From the NCBI RefSeq assembly GCF_000708755.2, contig NZ_JGVU02000007.1:124001-188000 (forward strand): 64,000 nt of DNA, given 5' to 3'. The notes beneath the pieces were generated by a model that saw nothing but the letters and a program-made list of their open reading frames with translations, was not told the origin of the DNA and ran no database searches. The position numbers were made by a program, and so were the translations under genes. Within the stretch, counting starts at the first letter, position 1; every line of letters starts with the position of its first letter. Shown here in pieces: positions 16,710 to 26,096 of the stretch. This stretch comes from Metabacillus indicus LMG 22858. Its GTDB lineage: Bacteria; Bacillota; Bacilli; Bacillales; Bacillaceae.

Positions 16710-18522
16710 CCTCCTTCAGCTGGCTGTGATACAGCCCGTAATAAAATCCTTTTTGCTTTAATAAAGATTCATGGCTGCCGCTTTCAATCAGAGCTCCGTT
16801 TTGGAGCACTAAAATCTGATCGGCCTTCTGAATCGTGTTCAGCCTGTGGGCAATGACGAAGCTCGTTCTCCCCTTCATCAGCCGCTGCAGGGCTTCCTGG
16901 ATTTTCAGCTCAGTGATGGTATCAATGCTGCTTGTTGCTTCATCTAGCACAAGCATCACCGGGCTTGAAAGAATGGCCCTCGCAATAGAAAGCAGCTGCT
17001 TTTGTCCCTGGCTGATGCCGCTGCCTTCCTGTGTAAGAACAGTCTGGTAACCATCTTTCATCTTCATGATAAACGAATGGGCATTTGCTTCTTTTGCGGC
17101 GTTCATGACTTCTTCATCCGACGCATCGAGGCGTCCGTAGCGGATGTTTTCCATAATGGTGCCTTTGAAAAGAAACGGATCCTGAAGGACAAAGGCCATA
17201 TGCTCTCTAAGGCTGCTCCTCCTGATATTAATGCTCGGTGTTCCATCAATCAGAATCTCGCCTGAATCCGGGTCATAAAACCTGGACAGAAGATTGATCA
17301 TCGTGGTTTTCCCTGCCCCGGTCGGACCGACAATCGCCGTCGTTTCCCCCGGAGAAGCGCGGAAGCTCACATGCTCAATTGTCTGCTGGTCATCTTCATA
17401 TGCAAAAGAAACGTCTGAGAATACGACCTCTCCTTTTACATCCTTAAGATTGACCGCCTCTTTTTCATCGAAGACTTCCTCCTCTTCATCCAAAATCTCA
17501 AATACACGTTCAGCTCCGGCAACTGCCGACAGAATGGTGTTGAACTGATTGGCAAGCTCGTTCAGCGGGCGGGTAAACTGTCTGGAGTATTCGGTGAAAA
17601 TAACAATAACACCAATGGTCACTGCACTGTTTAAAGCAAGGATACCGCCAACTAAAGCAACGACTGCGAAGCTCAGGTTATTCAGCATATTCATCAGCTT
17701 CGGTATGAATCCCGATATCGTCTGAGCCCAAAATCCGGCTGCTTTCAGGCGTTTCCCTTTTTCAAGAAACTCGGAAATCACCCGCTCCTCTTGAGAAAAG
17801 GTCTTCACAATCCGCTGCCCTGAAATGGTTTCTTCAATAAACCCGTTCAGGTCACCGAGATTGCGCTGCTGCTCTTTAAACAGTTTTCCGGTTCGATTTG
17901 TGATCCACCTCATTCCAAAATACATAATTGGAATGATTGCAAACGTAATCAGGGTCAGGAGCGGACTCAGCCAAAGCATGACGCCTATCGTCCCAGCAAG
18001 CGTCAGGATGCTTGAGAAAATCTGAATGACTGAGCTGTTTAATGTAGAACTCACATTTTCAATGTCATTTGTCACCCTGCTCATCAGCTCCCCGTGCTGC
18101 CGTTTGTCAAAATATGAAATCGGCAGGCTGTGGAAATGCCTGAAAAGCTGGGTTCTCATCGTAAAGACCGTATGCTGCGCAATCCCGATCATCCATACGT
18201 TCTGCAAAAGCAGCGCGGCGGATTGAATGAGATAGATAAACGCGAGGGCAATCAGGAGCTGAATAAACCCGCCGCTTTCCTTCGTGACAATGTAATCATC
18301 GATAACCATTCCAATCAGATAAGGACCTAGCAGGCCAAGAAAAGAACTCAGTACGACCATGAGCAGAACCAGTATGAGGAGCCCTTTTTTCAAAGACAGA
18401 TAGGACCATACCCGCGTGATCGTCCCAAACCAGTTTTTCGGTTTTTCCTGCTTCTTTTTCGGCTGGACGTTTTCCGGCTTAATCCTCGGGTATGAGAATG
18501 GCTTACTTAGCTCTTTGAACAT
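16699..18522 (-). CDS. ABC exporter half-transporter, YfiC-like subunit
   Basis: 607-residue fusion of a six-helix transmembrane domain (about 50-330) and a nucleotide-binding domain. Walker A GPTGAGKTT, Walker B VMLVLDEATSSID and H-loop IAHRL are intact; the signature reads SQGQ instead of SGGQ. It pairs with the upstream gene, whose 3' end it overlaps by 20 bases, to make a heterodimeric multidrug-type exporter (YfiB/YfiC, BmrC/BmrD class). The start is MFKELSKPF since GGAGG stands 8 bases before it; the longer frame contains that site. The substrate is unknown. Confidence 0.85.
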   Translation of the reverse strand: MFKELSKPFSYPRIKPENVQPKKKQEKPKNWFGTITRVWSYLSLKKGLLILVLLMVVLSSFLGLLGPYLIGMVIDDYIVTKESGGFIQLLIALAFIYLIQSAALLLQNVWMIGIAQHTVFTMRTQLFRHFHSLPISYFDKRQHGELMSRVTNDIENVSSTLNSSVIQIFSSILTLAGTIGVMLWLSPLLTLITFAIIPIMYFGMRWITNRTGKLFKEQQRNLGDLNGFIEETISGQRIVKTFSQEERVISEFLEKGKRLKAAGFWAQTISGFIPKLMNMLNNLSFAVVALVGGILALNSAVTIGVIVIFTEYSRQFTRPLNELANQFNTILSAVAGAERVFEILDEEEEVFDEKEAVNLKDVKGEVVFSDVSFAYEDDQQTIEHVSFRASPGETTAIVGPTGAGKTTMINLLSRFYDPDSGEILIDGTPSINIRRSSLREHMAFVLQDPFLFKGTIMENIRYGRLDASDEEVMNAAKEANAHSFIMKMKDGYQTVLTQEGSGISQGQKQLLSIARAILSSPVMLVLDEATSSIDTITELKIQEALQRLMKGRTSFVIAHRLNTIQKADQILVLQNGALIESGSHESLLKQKGFYYGLYHSQLKEETG

Positions 18523-20245
18523 GCTGCACGGCCTCCTCTCCAAACTGCGAAGCAAAGATTTTTCTGTAAAGAGATGATGTTTCCATCAGATCATCATGCG
18601 AACCCTGCGCAAGAATTTCCCCTTCATCAAGCAGAAGAATCTTTTCTGCTTCCATGGCGGTGCTGATTTTCTGGGTGATCAGGAAGGTTGTGCATTCATA
18701 GGTTTTCAAAGCCTTCAAAAGCTTGGCTTCTGTCTTCAGGTCAAGCGCACTCGTACTGTCATCAAGAAGAAGAATTTTCGGTTTCCGGACGAGGGCCCTT
18801 GCAATTGACAGCCTTTGTTTCTGTCCGCCTGAAAGGTTTACTCCCTTTTGGCCGACGCGTGTGTCATATCCGTTCGGCAGCTTTTCAACCGTTTCATGAA
18901 TTTGAGCATGCATCGCCGCTTCCTTTATTTCATTGAGTGACGCATGTTCCCTCCCCCAGGCAATATTTTCTCTGATCGAGCCTGTAAACAGCAGCGACTC
19001 CTGGGGAACAAAGCCGATTTTGCCCCTTAAACTTTTCAGCTTCATATCCTGCAGGTTTACTCCGTCAATCGTAATTGCCCCGGACGATACGTCATAAAGT
19101 CTCGGTATTAATGTGAAGATGGACGATTTTCCGGAGCCGGTCGCTCCCATAAGCGCGACAGTCTGCCCCGGGGAAACTTGAAAAGATACATTTCTCAGCA
19201 CATTCGCATCCGATCCGGGATATGAAAAAGAGACATTCTGAAATTTAATCTCTCCTTGTTTAATCACGTGTTTCTCTGAGGAACCGGCCGTATCCGTCAA
19301 ATTGGCTTCTGTCTCAAGCACTTCTCCTATCCTTCCTGCAGATGCTTTCGCACGCGAAAACGCCATAATAATAAAGGAGAAAATCGAGAGAACAGATGAA
19401 ATCCGCAGAGCATAGTTGACGATGGCGACAATTTCGCCTACTTTCGCATCACCTGATCCGACCCGCACACTTCCGAACCAGAGAATGGACAGAATGCTGA
19501 TATTCATGACGAAAAGCAGAATCGGCATCACAATTTCCATCAGCCTGAGAGCTGAAACTGTGTCCTCCCTCAACTCCTCATTTGATTTTGAGAAGCGGGT
19601 CATTTCGTGATTCCGTCTCAAGAAAGCCTTAATGATTCTCATGCCTGTCAGATTTTCCTGCATGACACCATTGACTGAGTCAAGGCGCTCCTGGACCGCT
19701 TTAAAAAGCCCGCCGCCCTTTTTCATCATCCAAAGCAAAAAGATAACAAGCAGCGGTATAGAAATAAGCAGAATGAGAGCAAGCCTGAAATTAACGATCA
19801 GAGCCATAATGGTGCCTCCGATGATCAGCAGCGGCGCCCTGAGCATGATCCGAAGACTCATGAAAATGGTGTTTTGCAGCTGTGTCACATCATTTGTCAT
19901 CCTGGTGATGAGAGAAGATGCCGGAAACAGGCTGAAGTTTGCAAAAGAAAAGGACTGGACCTTCTCAAAAAGCTTTTTCCTGATATCAAATCCAAAGCTT
20001 TGACTGACGTGAGCTGCATAAAAGGAATTGGTCACACCTGCTGCGAATGCTGCAAGTGAAATACCCGCCATGATGCTCCCCCAATAAATCACAACAGATA
20101 AATCATTTTTCAAAATGCCTTCATCAATGATTTTCGCCATCAGAAAAGGGTGAAGCAGCTCCACCCCGAGCTCAATCAGCATGAGGGTTAAGGCCACACC
20201 AACTGCTATGCGGTATGGCTTAAGTAAAGAAAAGACGTTTGACAT
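18503..20245 (-). CDS. ABC exporter half-transporter with degenerate ATP site, YfiB-like subunit
   Basis: 580-residue half-transporter with six membrane helices then a nucleotide-binding domain. Walker A GATGSGKSS and signature LSGGQKQR are normal, but Walker B reads ILLLDDSTSALD (catalytic Glu replaced by Asp) and the H-loop reads ITQKIS (His replaced by Gln). In the heterodimer this site would be completed by the partner's altered SQGQ signature, giving one canonical and one non-hydrolysing site, as in BmrCD and TM287/288. The ATG follows GGGAGG. It is the first gene of a two-gene operon. Confidence 0.87.
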   Translation of the reverse strand: MSNVFSLLKPYRIAVGVALTLMLIELGVELLHPFLMAKIIDEGILKNDLSVVIYWGSIMAGISLAAFAAGVTNSFYAAHVSQSFGFDIRKKLFEKVQSFSFANFSLFPASSLITRMTNDVTQLQNTIFMSLRIMLRAPLLIIGGTIMALIVNFRLALILLISIPLLVIFLLWMMKKGGGLFKAVQERLDSVNGVMQENLTGMRIIKAFLRRNHEMTRFSKSNEELREDTVSALRLMEIVMPILLFVMNISILSILWFGSVRVGSGDAKVGEIVAIVNYALRISSVLSIFSFIIMAFSRAKASAGRIGEVLETEANLTDTAGSSEKHVIKQGEIKFQNVSFSYPGSDANVLRNVSFQVSPGQTVALMGATGSGKSSIFTLIPRLYDVSSGAITIDGVNLQDMKLKSLRGKIGFVPQESLLFTGSIRENIAWGREHASLNEIKEAAMHAQIHETVEKLPNGYDTRVGQKGVNLSGGQKQRLSIARALVRKPKILLLDDSTSALDLKTEAKLLKALKTYECTTFLITQKISTAMEAEKILLLDEGEILAQGSHDDLMETSSLYRKIFASQFGEEAVQHVQRAK

Positions 20246-20424
20246 ACAGTTGCCTCCCTGCGGTGCAAATCATTTAGCTTATCTAATATCTCGAATTCTA
20301 TTCATTTAATTCTACTCCTAAATCCTAACATTTTGAATATTTAGTCGATAGAAAGATAGTATTTATTTTAAACCCGCCCTATAAGTTTGTAAATTATTGT
20401 AACCCCAAAGGACAAACGGCACAG

Positions 20425-20454
20425 AAAAGGACCTCCCGCATTGACGGGAAGTCC
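20425..20454 (-). terminator. Terminator of alsT
   Basis: GGAC-TTCCCG against CGGGAGGTCC (one wobble) with a 6-base loop, followed on the minus strand by TTTTC. Confidence 0.8.
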
Positions 20455-20460
20455 CAATGA

Positions 20461-21960
20461 TTAAGAATTCAGGTTTTGATCTTTTTTACCTAAAACAGAA
20501 GGATTCGGAGAGTCCTCGTGCTTATATTCATGCTCCCAGAAATCCGCATTTTTTATTCCGAGCTTAACCGGGTCAAAAACAGGATCGAGACCCTGCTTCT
20601 TCTGCTCTTCGTAATCTTTTAGAGCAAGAAGGGCCGGCTTTGCCAGAATTAGAATGGCGATCAGGTTCAGCCAGACCATGATTCCAAGCCCAACGTCACC
20701 GAGTCCCCATGCAAGGGTTGCCGTTTTAACAGATCCATAGAACGTTGCTCCAAGAAGGACGACTTTTACAAGGAACATAGGAATCTTGTTGCTCTTTCCT
20801 CTTGTTAAATACGCAATGTTGGTCTCAGCGATGTAGTAGTAAGCCATAATCGTTGTGAAAGCAAAGAATAGAAGAGAGATGGCCACAAACCCCGAACCAA
20901 AACCAGGAATCGGAATAACCGACTCAACGGCAGCCTGTGTAAACACCGGCCCCGGCTCAACATCTGCACCAAGCTGATTGACGATAAACGTTTCATCAGG
21001 TGCCTGCGTATTGTACATGCCTGTGAAAAGAATCATGAAGGCAGTCGCAGAACAGACAAACAGCGTGTCAATGTAAACAGAAAAAGCCTGGACAAGACCT
21101 TGTTTCGCAGGGTGGGAAACCTCTGCAGCCGCTGCAGGGTGAGGACCTGTTCCCTGACCAGCTTCATTGGAGTAAATTCCGCGTTTTACACCCCATGCAA
21201 TCGCCATACCGACAATTCCGCCAAAAGCAGAATCAAGTGCAAAGGCACTTTTGAAAATAAGGGCGATGACACCCGGCAGTTCAGTAATGTTAAAAGCAAT
21301 GATAACGAGTGAAACAAGAATATAGCCAACTGCCATGAAAGGGACGACAACCTGTGCAACAGTAGCGATCCGCTTTACACCGCCGAAAATAATAAGGGCT
21401 AAAAGTACAATAAGTCCAAGTCCTGTTATGACAGGGTTAATTCCAAATGCATTATCAAGACCAAGAGCGATGGAGTTGGCCTGTACACCAGGCATGAGCA
21501 GGCTCATTGCAAGGAGGGCGGCAAATGCAAAAGTAATGCCGTACCATTTCATTCCTGTCCCTTTTTCAATATAGTAAGCCGGACCGCCTCGATACTGTCC
21601 GTCCTGTTTGACTTTATAAATTTGAGCCAGAGTGGACTCGATAAAAGCGCTTGAAGCTCCGATGAAGGCAATCGCCCACATCCAGAAAACAGCACCCGGT
21701 CCGCCGAAACCGATAGCCGTTGCAACACCGGCAATGTTACCTGTACCTACGCGGCCGGACAATGCAATCGATAAAGCCTGAAAAGAAGAAACTCCCGCTT
21801 CAGAGCTTTTGCCCTGAAACATCAGAAGCACCATATCCTTGATATGCCGCACCTGCAAAAATCGGGTCAAGATGGAGAAAAGCAATCCTACAGCCAAACA
21901 AATGTAAATCACGGGTGTGCTCCACAGAACACTGTTTAAGCTATCAACAAACGCCTGCAA
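20461..21960 (-). CDS. alsT: AGCS-family sodium:alanine/glycine symporter
   Basis: 499-residue inner-membrane symporter of the alanine or glycine:cation symporter family. Recognised by SIALSGRVGTGNIAGVATAI, the family-defining QYRGGPAYYIEKG and GVKRGIYSNEAGQGTGPHPAA stretches; the usual 10-11 helices are visible. Imports alanine, glycine or glutamine with Na+; B. subtilis AlsT is the nearest name. Starts with TTG, preceded by GAGGGGG. Monocistronic with its own terminator. Confidence 0.88.
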   Translation of the reverse strand: MQAFVDSLNSVLWSTPVIYICLAVGLLFSILTRFLQVRHIKDMVLLMFQGKSSEAGVSSFQALSIALSGRVGTGNIAGVATAIGFGGPGAVFWMWAIAFIGASSAFIESTLAQIYKVKQDGQYRGGPAYYIEKGTGMKWYGITFAFAALLAMSLLMPGVQANSIALGLDNAFGINPVITGLGLIVLLALIIFGGVKRIATVAQVVVPFMAVGYILVSLVIIAFNITELPGVIALIFKSAFALDSAFGGIVGMAIAWGVKRGIYSNEAGQGTGPHPAAAAEVSHPAKQGLVQAFSVYIDTLFVCSATAFMILFTGMYNTQAPDETFIVNQLGADVEPGPVFTQAAVESVIPIPGFGSGFVAISLLFFAFTTIMAYYYIAETNIAYLTRGKSNKIPMFLVKVVLLGATFYGSVKTATLAWGLGDVGLGIMVWLNLIAILILAKPALLALKDYEEQKKQGLDPVFDPVKLGIKNADFWEHEYKHEDSPNPSVLGKKDQNLNS

Positions 21961-22156
21961 TCAAAATCCCCCTCTTTAAAACAGAATTTTCTTTCTTTTT
22001 AGATTATAAGGGATAAACCAGGACTGTACAATCACTATTTTGATAGAATATGTGCCATATGTAGTGCTTAATTCTCTTGTAAGCGGAAACAACCTTGTAA
22101 AAACGGCTTATTTTTTCTTACACACGATGTTAAAAAACCTTACATTAACGTCATTT

Positions 22157-22186
22157 AAAAAAGTGCGCCTATAAAGGCACACTTTT
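22157..22186 (-). terminator. Terminator of the glycerol-3-phosphate operon
   Basis: AAAGTGTGCC pairs with GGCGCACTTT (one G-U), followed by a T-run; the TAG stop of the phosphodiesterase gene lies in the loop/stem. Confidence 0.75.
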
Positions 22187-22900
22187 GTTCCCGAGAAATA
22201 AATCGGGGTAATCGGTTATGATGGCTGAAACACCGGCTTTTTTAAAGGCCTCCAGCTGATCTGTCTGATTTACCGTATAAACTCTCAGCGCGTACCCCGC
22301 TTCTGCCGCGCGCTTGCCTGCCGGAGACGCTGCATACGCGCTTTCACAATGAAGGGCGCTCGCCCGCACTCTTTTTGCTTCTTCCATCATGTTGGAGGGG
22401 ATCCCCTGAAAGAGGAGCGCCGTTTCAACATCAGGAGCGAAATCACGGATTTTCCCCATGCTGCTGAATTGAAAAGATGAAAGGATCACCGATTTCTCCA
22501 TACCCGATCTTTCAATGCATTGCAGCACGTTCTCCTCAAGCCCTTCATATGGGAACACATCGTTTTTAAGCTCAATGTTCACTTTCATATCCGGCCTTTC
22601 GGATTTAATATAGTCCAGAACATCCCGAAGGGCAGGGATAGTCTCTCTAGAGTAGCGTCTGTTAAACCAGCTCCCTGCATCAAACAGCTTCAGCTGTTTA
22701 TACCTGAAGTCTTTGACAAAACCTATGCCATTTGTCGTCCTGTCGATTCTTTCATCATGAATCACAACCGCTTCGCCGTCCTTGGTGAGCTGAACATCCA
22801 GCTCTATTCCGTCTGCTCCTGCTGCACAGGCAGCCCGAAATGCCGCCATCGTGTTTTCCGGATGCTCTCCACTGCAGCCTCTGTGTGCAAAAATCTCCAT
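22169..22900 (-). CDS. ugpQ: Glycerophosphodiester phosphodiesterase
   Basis: 243-residue cytosolic-type GDPD enzyme that splits glycerophosphodiesters into sn-glycerol-3-phosphate and an alcohol. The catalytic HRG(C)SGEHPENTMAAF motif, metal-binding GIELDVQLTKDGEAVVIHDE and the terminal TVNQTDQ are clear. There is no signal peptide, so it acts on imported diesters. It is the last gene of the glpP-ugpCAEB operon, the same partnership as ugpQ in E. coli. The ATG is preceded by GAAAGG. A hairpin in the 87-bp gap before it may lower its expression. Confidence 0.88.
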   Translation of the reverse strand: MEIFAHRGCSGEHPENTMAAFRAACAAGADGIELDVQLTKDGEAVVIHDERIDRTTNGIGFVKDFRYKQLKLFDAGSWFNRRYSRETIPALRDVLDYIKSERPDMKVNIELKNDVFPYEGLEENVLQCIERSGMEKSVILSSFQFSSMGKIRDFAPDVETALLFQGIPSNMMEEAKRVRASALHCESAYAASPAGKRAAEAGYALRVYTVNQTDQLEAFKKAGVSAIITDYPDLFLGNKSVPL

Positions 22901-22936
22901 GTACCTTTCTGCTCCCTTCTGCGGTCTCTATAATAA

Positions 22937-22980
22937 AACGGAAAAGAAGAACTGATGATTCTGCATGCAATCATCAGTTC
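22937..22980 (-). terminator. Intercistronic hairpin between ugpB and ugpQ
   Basis: A perfect 12-bp inverted repeat GAACTGATGATT / AATCATCAGTTC with an 8-base loop is followed on the minus strand by TTCTTTTCC. It could be a partial terminator or an mRNA-stabilising structure protecting the ugpB message. Confidence 0.6.
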
Positions 22981-22987
22981 TCTCCCC

Positions 22988-24340
22988 TTATTTCCCTTGC
23001 TTTTTACCTGCTGTTTCAAGCGCACGGTCGGTCTCAGCCGCTGCCTGGTCCAGCGCCTTTTGAGGATCCATGCCCTGATACAGGCTTTCCATTCCGGAAA
23101 CGACTTTTTGTCTTGATTCAGGGAAAACGGAAATGAGCGCGCCCTGTGTAGCTGTGCTTGCTTTCGTGTCATGAAGCTGGTCAACTGTCACCTTCAGCTG
23201 CGGGTATTTTTCCCACTGCTCTTTCACAATTTCCTCTTCGTAAGCTGCAGGGTTTATTGCAAAGTATCCTGTTTCAACGTGCCATTTCGCTTGTACTTCA
23301 GGTGTAGAAAGATACTTCATAAATTCCCATGCACCCTTTTGCTTTTCTTCGCTTATGTCTTTAGACATCCAAAGAGAAGCACCGCCGATGACAACACCCT
23401 CGCGTTCTGCTTCATCCGGTACAGGCAGGTAAGAAACTCCGACTTCAAACGGCGCATTATCAACAAGGGCTTTAACGCCTGCTGAAGAATCAAGGAACAT
23501 AGCCATCTTGCCTGACTGGAATGCCGCTCTCATATCGTCCCAGTTTTGTCCGGCATTGTAGAACGTTCCGTCTTTGTACATGTCTTTGATCAGATTAAAT
23601 ACGTTTAAGCCTTTTTCGTCATTGAACGTTGCTTTTACAGCATCTCCGCTTCTTCCATTCTCATTGTCTACGTATTCGCCGCCCTGTGCAGCAAGCAATT
23701 CTTCAAAAAACCATCCGTAATTCAAGATTGAGAATCCATACTGTGACGTATTTGAACCTTCTTTAACCGTCAGTTTTTCAGCAGCAGCTTTCAGCTCGTC
23801 ATACGTCATCGGAGCTTTTTCAGGATCAAGGCCTGCTTTTTTAAAGGCATCTTTGTTGTAAACAAGAACAGGTGTTGAAGAGTTAAACGGCATTGAATAC
23901 TGCGTGCCGTCAACAGTGTAGTAATTTGAGATATTCTTTTCCCATTGAGCTGTATCAAAATTTTCTTCATCGATAAACTTTTGGACAGGCTGGATTTTCC
24001 CGCTGTCGATCATGTATTTCGTTCCAACTTCAAATGTCTGCATGATGGATGGCGCCTCTTCTGTGCCCGCAACCGTGTTGAATTTAGTCAGTGCTTCTTC
24101 ATACGTTCCCTGAAACACAGGTTTCACTTCTACCTCGTCCTGTGATTCATTAAAATCTGCGGCTAAATCGTTCAAAACAGTTTCAAGCTCTCCGCTCATG
24201 GCATGCCAGAAAATCACTTCCGTTTTTCCTGCTTCATTCTCACCAGATGCTTTACCTTCGCCGTTTGTACCTGCAGAATTGGAACATGCACCAAGAATGA
24301 TTAAGAGAATAGAGGATAAAATAACTGCCAGTTTCTTCAA
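22988..24340 (-). CDS. ugpB: Glycerol-3-phosphate-type ABC substrate-binding lipoprotein
   Basis: 450-residue extracellular solute-binding protein, family 1. The N-terminus MKKLAVILSSILLIILGAC has a lipobox (LGAC), so it is a membrane-anchored lipoprotein. VIFWHAMSGELETVLNDL and WEFMKYLSTPEVQAKWHVETGYFA resemble UgpB. Start is a TTG with AAAGGAG 8 bases upstream; the open frame runs 42 codons further upstream across the previous gene's end and lacks a signal there. It is followed by ugpQ and preceded by the two permeases. UgpB binds glycerol-3-phosphate or glycerophosphodiesters; substrate identity is inferred from the operon. Confidence 0.85.
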   Translation of the reverse strand: MKKLAVILSSILLIILGACSNSAGTNGEGKASGENEAGKTEVIFWHAMSGELETVLNDLAADFNESQDEVEVKPVFQGTYEEALTKFNTVAGTEEAPSIMQTFEVGTKYMIDSGKIQPVQKFIDEENFDTAQWEKNISNYYTVDGTQYSMPFNSSTPVLVYNKDAFKKAGLDPEKAPMTYDELKAAAEKLTVKEGSNTSQYGFSILNYGWFFEELLAAQGGEYVDNENGRSGDAVKATFNDEKGLNVFNLIKDMYKDGTFYNAGQNWDDMRAAFQSGKMAMFLDSSAGVKALVDNAPFEVGVSYLPVPDEAEREGVVIGGASLWMSKDISEEKQKGAWEFMKYLSTPEVQAKWHVETGYFAINPAAYEEEIVKEQWEKYPQLKVTVDQLHDTKASTATQGALISVFPESRQKVVSGMESLYQGMDPQKALDQAAAETDRALETAGKKQGK

Positions 24341-24354
24341 TTTACTCGCTCCTT

Positions 24355-25167
24355 TTATTTGATTGCACCTTGAGTTAAGCCTTTCTGGAAATGCTTTTGC
24401 CCGACAAATAACAGTACTAGCGTCGGCAGAATCACGACTACGGCTGCTGCCATCACCACCCCCCATTGAGACGAGATTTCCTGCGACTGCATCTGCTTCA
24501 GCCCGATTTGAACGGTTCTGACTTTTTCATTGTTTGTCACAAGCAGCGGCCACAGATACATGTTCCACGTTGTTAGAAAACTGTAAATCCCAAGAGTGAT
24601 CAAGCTTGTTTTAGATACAGGCAGAACGACCCTCCAGAAAAAAAGGAACCGGCTGATGCCTGCAACCTGGGATGCTTCATATAGCTCAAGAGGAATGGTT
24701 TTAAATTGCTGCCGAAGGAGAAACGTACCGAAAGCAAGCGCAAAAAACGGAATCGTCAGACTCGAGTACTCATTGATCCATCCAAGCTTCTGAACCGTTA
24801 AGAAGTTCGGGACCATCGTAGCTTCCCACGGAATCATCATCGTTGAGATGAAGACCATAAACAGCAGATTTCTCCCTTTAAAGGAAATAAACACAAAGGC
24901 AAAGGCGGCAAGGCTCGAAACAGCAAGCTGGCCGATCATGACAATGACCGAAACAAAGAAGCTGTTCCAGAGGAACTGAAGAAGCGGAACCTTCTCAAAG
25001 GCTGCCGTATAATTATCAAGCGTCACTTTTTCCGGCAGCAGCTTGCCCTGAAGCACTTCTCCTCCCTGCATGAAGCTGATTAAAAAGGCATAGATGATCG
25101 GAAACATCATCAGAAGGGCTGCCAGAATCAGCAAAGCATACATGAGGAATTTCTTAGCTGCACTCAT
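24355..25167 (-). CDS. ugpE: ABC permease UgpE-like
   Basis: 270-residue permease with six helices. The cytoplasmic coupling motif reads EASQVAGISRFLFFWRVVLPVSKTSLITL (EAA loop, about residues 175-200). It is the second membrane subunit of the glycerol-3-phosphate importer. Its ATG overlaps the ugpA stop by four bases (ATGA), giving coupled translation. Confidence 0.87.
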   Translation of the reverse strand: MSAAKKFLMYALLILAALLMMFPIIYAFLISFMQGGEVLQGKLLPEKVTLDNYTAAFEKVPLLQFLWNSFFVSVIVMIGQLAVSSLAAFAFVFISFKGRNLLFMVFISTMMIPWEATMVPNFLTVQKLGWINEYSSLTIPFFALAFGTFLLRQQFKTIPLELYEASQVAGISRFLFFWRVVLPVSKTSLITLGIYSFLTTWNMYLWPLLVTNNEKVRTVQIGLKQMQSQEISSQWGVVMAAAVVVILPTLVLLFVGQKHFQKGLTQGAIK

Positions 25168-26096
25168 CTGTAATGCACCTTCCTTTCACCGATCTTAAAC
25201 TGAAGAATTGTCATAGCAAGTATGCCGAGGAAGAGAATAACCGCCTGGGCACTCGCTGAGCCGATGTTGTAATTAATAAAAGCATCCTTATAGATGGAAT
25301 ACACAATCACGTTTGTTGATTCCATCGGTCCGCCCTTCGTCAAAATATCGATTTGTCCAAATGTCTGAAATGCATTAATGAACGAAACCGTAATGACGAA
25401 AAAGAGCGTTGGAGAAAGCATCGGAATCGTGATTTTTCTGAGCTGATAGAAATAGCCCGCCCCTGATATTCTCGCACTCTCGTAAAGCTGCTCATCGATA
25501 TTCTGAAGGCCTCCCAATAGAATGAGAAAAGAGAAACCGGCATTCATCCAGATGGTGGATACCGAGACGGCAAGCAGGGCGTATTTAGGATCAAGCAGCC
25601 ATTGAACCTCTGTAAAACCAAGAGTCCCTACAACTTTGTTGATCACACCGATGGCCGGATTGTACATAAACATCCAAATGACAGATGATGCGGCCACACT
25701 CATTCCCATTGTCGAAGAGAAGAGCGTTCTGAAAAAGCCGATGCCCCTGAGCTTTTCATTGGCAATCAGCGCCAGAAAAAGGGACAGGACAACACCTGCA
25801 GGCACGGTGTACACCACAAACAGCAGCGTTGCTTTCATGCTGTTCTGAAAAGCAGGAGACTGCAGGAGATACGCATAATTCTCAAGTCCGGTAAAGCTTA
25901 TCGGCACTCCTTGTCCGTCTGTCAAAAAGAAGCTTAAATAAATCGTTCTGAACATGGGATAAAACAAGAACACCGAAAACAGCACAATGGAAGGAAGCAG
26001 ATAAAGCATGCCTTCTCCAAATGAACGCAGCTGAATCCTCTTTTCCTGCCGGACTTCCCCGCGCGCTAAAGCAGCAGGAGCTTCATTCAAGTTCAT
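25164..26096 (-). CDS. ugpA: ABC permease UgpA-like
   Basis: 310-residue permease with about six membrane helices; the coupling motif is ESARISGAGYFYQLRKITIPMLSPT. Start MNLNEAPAAL follows GGAGG by 8 bases; the in-frame upstream extension is the 3' part of ugpC in another frame. The ATG overlaps the ugpC stop (ATGA). It forms the membrane channel with UgpE. Confidence 0.87.
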   Translation of the reverse strand: MNLNEAPAALARGEVRQEKRIQLRSFGEGMLYLLPSIVLFSVFLFYPMFRTIYLSFFLTDGQGVPISFTGLENYAYLLQSPAFQNSMKATLLFVVYTVPAGVVLSLFLALIANEKLRGIGFFRTLFSSTMGMSVAASSVIWMFMYNPAIGVINKVVGTLGFTEVQWLLDPKYALLAVSVSTIWMNAGFSFLILLGGLQNIDEQLYESARISGAGYFYQLRKITIPMLSPTLFFVITVSFINAFQTFGQIDILTKGGPMESTNVIVYSIYKDAFINYNIGSASAQAVILFLGILAMTILQFKIGERKVHYR

